Below are positions 31,954-34,833 of a stretch of 34,833 nt of DNA, in pieces. Both the position numbers and the translations under genes were made by a program. Origin of the DNA: an uncultured Lachnospiraceae bacterium (lineage in GTDB: Bacteria; Bacillota; Clostridia; Lachnospirales; Lachnospiraceae); assembly GCA_944384015.1 (NCBI GenBank), contig CALWRT010000078.1:1-34833 (forward strand), read 5' to 3'. Under the pieces are notes generated by a model. The model was not told the DNA's origin. It saw nothing but the letters and a program-made list of their open reading frames with translations, and did no database searches. How positions within the stretch are numbered: position 1 is the first letter of the stretch; each line of letters opens with the position of its first letter.

Positions 31954-32037
31954 CAGTGTTAAATTGCAGAATTACCATATTATGGTATTTCCTTTTGTTG
32001 GATAATGTAACACAAAATCCGACAAAATTCAACACTG
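31954..32037 (-). promoter_or_regulatory. Promoter of the IbrA-like operon within an 84-bp inverted-repeat arrangement
   Basis: Minus-strand TTGAAT (32032-32027), 17-nt spacer, TACATT (32009-32004), start near 31997. A 15-bp palindrome TACCATA-T-TATGGTA (31973-31987) lies just after the start. Long arms CAGTGTTAAATT (31954-31965) and AATTCAACACTG (32026-32037) pair with one mismatch and flank the whole unit; the left arm touches the Shine-Dalgarno (31950-31955). Confidence 0.55.
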
Positions 32038-32043
32038 AGGCAT

Positions 32044-32139
32044 TCATTCGCCATATACTCTGTAATAGTCCAGCCTCACAGCTGCATTGTCCAAATATAT
32101 GCGTGCAAACTGCAGTTCCAGCAGTTTGACTCTTATCAC
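32044..32139 (-). CDS. Possible 31-residue small protein coupled to sufU
   Basis: A GTG at 32139 overlaps the sufU stop (GTGA) and opens a frame of 31 codons to TGA at 32046-32044. The product begins MIRVKLLELQFARIYLDN and ends LDYYRVYGE. Residue choice is protein-like (alternating hydrophobic and charged, three Tyr at the end region), unlike the other frames. No strong Shine-Dalgarno is present, so it would need coupling to sufU. It could be a real small protein, the relict of a longer gene end, or chance. I recognise no family. Confidence 0.42.
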   Translation of the reverse strand: MIRVKLLELQFARIYLDNAAVRLDYYRVYGE

Positions 32140-32579
32140 TGATCCGCGGTGCCGGAAGCTTCCTTCAGTATTTCTTTCATCGTATGCCATCCAAGCACCG
32201 CACATTTTACTCTCGCCGGCATATGGGAGATATCCCGCAGAGCCGACGCCTCTTCCAGTTCTTCTATTTCTTGTTCGGAAGCATTCCCCTTAATCATCCT
32301 CAAAAAAATATCTGACAGGCGCACTGCCTCCTTCTGGGTGCGTCCAATGACAAGCTCCAGCATCATATCGGCGGACGCCTGGGAAATGGCACAGCCGTCT
32401 CCGACAAAAGCGCCGCCGGTAATCACTCCGTCTGTAATTTTTAACTTCAGCGTGATATGGTCTCCGCAGCTTGGATTCACCCCTTCCAGGGTAAAATCCG
32501 CGTCCTCCAGATCATGCTTGTACATCGGATGCAGATTGTGTTCCGTGAGAACTGCATTATAAAACGTTCTATTCTCCAT
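32136..32579 (-). CDS. sufU: SufU iron-sulfur cluster scaffold / sulfur-transfer protein
   Basis: 147 residues with the three conserved cysteines and the aspartate that bind zinc: C38 and D40 in NPSCGD, C63 in GDGCAIS, C126 in RVKCAVLGW. The insertion between C63 and C126 (about 20 residues longer than in IscU) marks SufU rather than IscU. It accepts persulfide sulfur from SufS in Gram-positive bacteria. Its start overlaps the sufS stop by 11 nt. Length is normal for the family. Confidence 0.95.
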   Translation of the reverse strand: MENRTFYNAVLTEHNLHPMYKHDLEDADFTLEGVNPSCGDHITLKLKITDGVITGGAFVGDGCAISQASADMMLELVIGRTQKEAVRLSDIFLRMIKGNASEQEIEELEEASALRDISHMPARVKCAVLGWHTMKEILKEASGTADQ

Positions 32580-33831
32580 ATCCCATTCTCCTCCTCACCG
32601 TAGACACACTTTGCAGAAACCTGTCCGCATCCTCGGCGGTATTATACAGATACAGGCTTGCTCTGACTGCGGCAGGCACGCCCAGATATTCCATCAGCGG
32701 CTGTGCGCAGTGGTGTCCGGCCCGAACTGCTACATGATCGGTATCCAATATGCTGCTTACATCGTGGGAGTGAACGCCGTCCACCGTGAAGGTGATAATC
32801 CCGCAATGTTCTTTCGCCTTCTTAGAACCCAGCACATGAATATGGGGTATTTCTTCCATTCCACGGAGCACATATTCCGTCAGTTTTTCTTCTCTCCGCT
32901 GGATTTCCTCAAAGCCAATATCCTGCAGATACTCAATGGCCGCCTGAAGCCCTGCTGCTCCTGCCGCATTCACTGTCCCCGCCTCGAATTTCTGCGGAAG
33001 GGGAGCAAAGACAGCCTCTCTTCGGCTTACAGACGCTATCATTTCTCCTCCTGTCAGAAAAGGAGGCATCTTCTCCAACAGCTCCCTTCTGCCATATAAT
33101 ACGCCGATCCCCATCGGGCCCATAAGCTTATGTCCAGAGAAAGCCAGGAAATCCACGTTCAATTCTTGTACGCTAATCGGAAGATGAGGAGCGCTCTGTG
33201 CAGCGTCCAGTATCACTGCAGCTCCCTGTTCATGAGCCAGCTTAACAATCTTCTCAATTGGCATCAGGCTGCCGAGTACATTCGATACTTGGGCGACTGC
33301 TACCAGCTTCGTCCTCTCCGTGATGGCCTCCGACAATTGCTCATCCGTTACCGTCCCATCTGGGCCGCATTCCAGAAACCGCAAGGCCGCCCCTGTCCTG
33401 GCGGATACCATCTGCCAGGGAAGAAGGTTGCTGTGATGTTCCAGAATACTCACAACAATCTCGTCCCCGGCATGCAGATTGTGCAGTCCATAGCTGTAAG
33501 CGACTAAGTTCAGGCTCTCTGTCGTGTTGCGTGTAAAGATGATCTCTTCCGGATGTGCCGCATGGAGGAACTCCTGCACAGCCCTTCTTGCTTTTTCATA
33601 GCAGTCTGTCGCCTCCAGGCTCAGATCATAAAATCCTCTCAGGGGATTGGCATTATGTCTCTCATAGAACGTCTGCTCTGCCTGGATAACACAGGCTGGC
33701 CGCTGGGCTGTGGCCGCGCTGTCCAGGTAAGCCCCTTCCCAGCTGCGAAAGATCGGGAAATCCTTCCGGTAAGGATTCTCCAGTAGCCATCTGTTTTCCT
33801 TCATGCTCTTATCCGCTGCCTTATCTGCCAT
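32569..33831 (-). CDS. sufS: SufS cysteine desulfurase
   Basis: Start at ATG 33831, which has GGGGAGG 8 nt upstream; the GTG at 33840 is too close to it. 420 residues. The PLP lysine is K235 in SGHKLMGPMG, with H132/H133 in EHHSNLLPW and the catalytic persulfide cysteine C375 in RAGHHCAQPLM. The two-residue context and short active-site loop place it in group II (SufS/CsdA) rather than IscS. It mobilises sulfur from cysteine to SufU in the cytoplasm. It overlaps sufD by 11 nt and sufU by 11 nt, a tightly coupled operon. Confidence 0.96.
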   Translation of the reverse strand: MADKAADKSMKENRWLLENPYRKDFPIFRSWEGAYLDSAATAQRPACVIQAEQTFYERHNANPLRGFYDLSLEATDCYEKARRAVQEFLHAAHPEEIIFTRNTTESLNLVAYSYGLHNLHAGDEIVVSILEHHSNLLPWQMVSARTGAALRFLECGPDGTVTDEQLSEAITERTKLVAVAQVSNVLGSLMPIEKIVKLAHEQGAAVILDAAQSAPHLPISVQELNVDFLAFSGHKLMGPMGIGVLYGRRELLEKMPPFLTGGEMIASVSRREAVFAPLPQKFEAGTVNAAGAAGLQAAIEYLQDIGFEEIQRREEKLTEYVLRGMEEIPHIHVLGSKKAKEHCGIITFTVDGVHSHDVSSILDTDHVAVRAGHHCAQPLMEYLGVPAAVRASLYLYNTAEDADRFLQSVSTVRRRMGYGE

Positions 33832-34833
33832 ACTGTTCACCTCCCCTTCTTTCTATATAAGCCTCTGCCAACCCCGCCGTCTTCTCATCTTTGATTTTTG
33901 CGCACAGACTTCCGATCCTGGCACGCGCCATCATTTGGGCTGCCTCATCTAATGTCATGCCGCGGGAACACAGGTAGAAAAGCAATTGTTCATCTAATTG
34001 TCCCAGCGTAGCCCCGTGGCTGCCCTGCACATCTTCCTCTTGGCATAAGATAAGGGGAATACTCTTATTCTCCACATCCTCCCCCAGCAAGAGGGCGTCT
34101 TCCTGCTCTTCTCCATTGGCACCTCTGCAGCCTGTCTGAAAATCTATCGTCTGCCTCAGCAGTTTCTTTGCCCCGTCCCATAGGACGCCTTTGGCGTCGA
34201 TTCTGCTCTCCGTCTTTTCCCCTTTGTGAAGCGCCGCATAATTCATATCCAGCCCCTGACCTTTCCGGCCTTCGTACCCGATCTCTGCCACCATACGGCT
34301 AGCTTTCCCGTCCAGGCGAATCTGGCAGCCGGAATAGACGGTTCGGTACCCAAGGAACAGCTGCAATATTTCAATGTCTGCCCCTTCTTCCGCCGTGCCG
34401 CTGATGTCGTTCAGACACATATAGTCCTCTCCCAGCAAAAACAGCTGTACAAGGCGGACGCAGGCCCCTTTTTGGGCACGGATTCTCGTCTGCACAGCAG
34501 CTACCCCGCCGGCATCCATGCATGAATCGGCATCCATAAATACTGTCATGCGGCTTCCTTCCTCAGCCTCAATCATCAGCCTGTTTCCCTGTCGTTCTCT
34601 GTCCCCATACTCCAGATGGATACGGATTGTCCTATCCTCATTCGGACATGCATTGAGCCTCACAGAGGAAATGCCCGCGTTCTCCATCAGAAGGTCCATA
34701 TCCTTGCCCAGGCCGCTGCTTATCTCTTTTGATGAAAATAACGCCGCCGATTCTCTGCTCTTCCCGAACATTTTTGTTCTGCTGCCTGTCTCTATCACAG
34801 CCCTCCCTTCTCCATCCAGATCCACGCTCTCCA
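33821..34833 (-). CDS. sufD: SufD Fe-S cluster assembly protein (5' end outside window)
   Basis: The frame is open to the right edge, so the N-terminus is missing; the GTG at 34825 is probably internal. About 337 residues are visible. The beta-helix core reads GNRLMIEAEEGSRMTVFMDADS, QTRIRAQKGACVRLVQLFLLGEDYMCLNDISGTAEEGADIEILQLFLG, and the conserved C-terminal part GEDVENKSIPLILCQEEDVQGSHGATLGQLDEQLLFYLCSRGMTLDEAAQMM contains the SHGATLG motif of SufB/SufD. It is the scaffold partner in a SufBCD complex; sufC and sufB probably lie beyond the edge, giving the usual sufC-B-D-S-U order. Confidence 0.92.
   Translation of the reverse strand, partial: ESVDLDGEGRAVIETGSRTKMFGKSRESAALFSSKEISSGLGKDMDLLMENAGISSVRLNACPNEDRTIRIHLEYGDRERQGNRLMIEAEEGSRMTVFMDADSCMDAGGVAAVQTRIRAQKGACVRLVQLFLLGEDYMCLNDISGTAEEGADIEILQLFLGYRTVYSGCQIRLDGKASRMVAEIGYEGRKGQGLDMNYAALHKGEKTESRIDAKGVLWDGAKKLLRQTIDFQTGCRGANGEEQEDALLLGEDVENKSIPLILCQEEDVQGSHGATLGQLDEQLLFYLCSRGMTLDEAAQMMARARIGSLCAKIKDEKTAGLAEAYIERRGGEQYGR

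Noticed and set aside
1-34833. tRNA or rRNA genes, CRISPR arrays, insertion sequences, integrases and att sites
   Set aside because: None could be seen: no cloverleaf-type sequence, no regularly spaced direct repeats, no transposase or recombinase coding sequence. A short tRNA fragment could be missed by eye.

Overview
The window reads as chromosomal DNA from an anaerobic gut-type Clostridia, most likely a Lachnospiraceae member. The grounds are the gene families: an EFR1-type flavodoxin/ferredoxin fusion, DUF3842, a GldG/DUF4340 ABC cassette, sufDSU with a SufU scaffold, and YtrA-type GntR/ABC loci. GC content is intermediate and ribosome binding sites are of strong AGGAGG type. No species can be named from sequence alone. 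Almost every gene is on the minus strand; only the CapA-like gene and a LysR regulator are on the plus strand. No tRNA, rRNA, CRISPR array, transposase or integrase was seen.

Layout. 1-353: the start of a NifU-like Fe-S scaffold gene that runs off the left edge. 585-2531: a GntR/ATPase/permease cassette with a clear promoter and operator. 2703-4010: an NhaC-type Na+/H+ antiporter behind a promoter and a structured leader. 4258-6960: a second GntR/ATPase/two-permease cassette, again with a readable promoter and operator. 7166-9547: divergent VanY-type carboxypeptidase and CapA-like genes. 9576-14066: an ATPase/permease pair translationally coupled to topoisomerase III, followed by a left-handed beta-helix protein. 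14133-15182: galM. 15388-19818: a four-gene Gld-like ABC system. 20060-23149: an EFR1 protein behind an ABC permease/ATPase pair. 23329-23757: a DUF3842 gene interrupted by an in-frame TGA. 23992-28128: a MarR-controlled heterodimeric ABC exporter. 28317-29255: LysR. 29250-29828: a DUF2089 regulator with a small membrane protein. 29919-31938: an IbrA/IbrB-like pair with a small AT-rich ORF. 32044-34833: sufD-sufS-sufU with a possible 31-residue ORF overlapping the end of sufU; sufD runs off the right edge.

How it works together. Six separate ABC systems lie within about 27 kb. Three have an adjacent one-component regulator (two GntR, one MarR), which fits envelope or drug stress responses. 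The two window edges both concern Fe-S cluster assembly. The least understood unit is the IbrA/IbrB-like module (a PP-loop PAPS-reductase-family protein plus a ParB-fold protein). It sits between the suf operon and a DUF2089 locus, has its own promoter inside an 84-bp inverted-repeat arrangement, and is followed by an AT-rich 43-codon ORF. The other points most worth a second look are the premature TGA in DUF3842, the two unlisted small ORFs, and topB coupled to an ABC permease.
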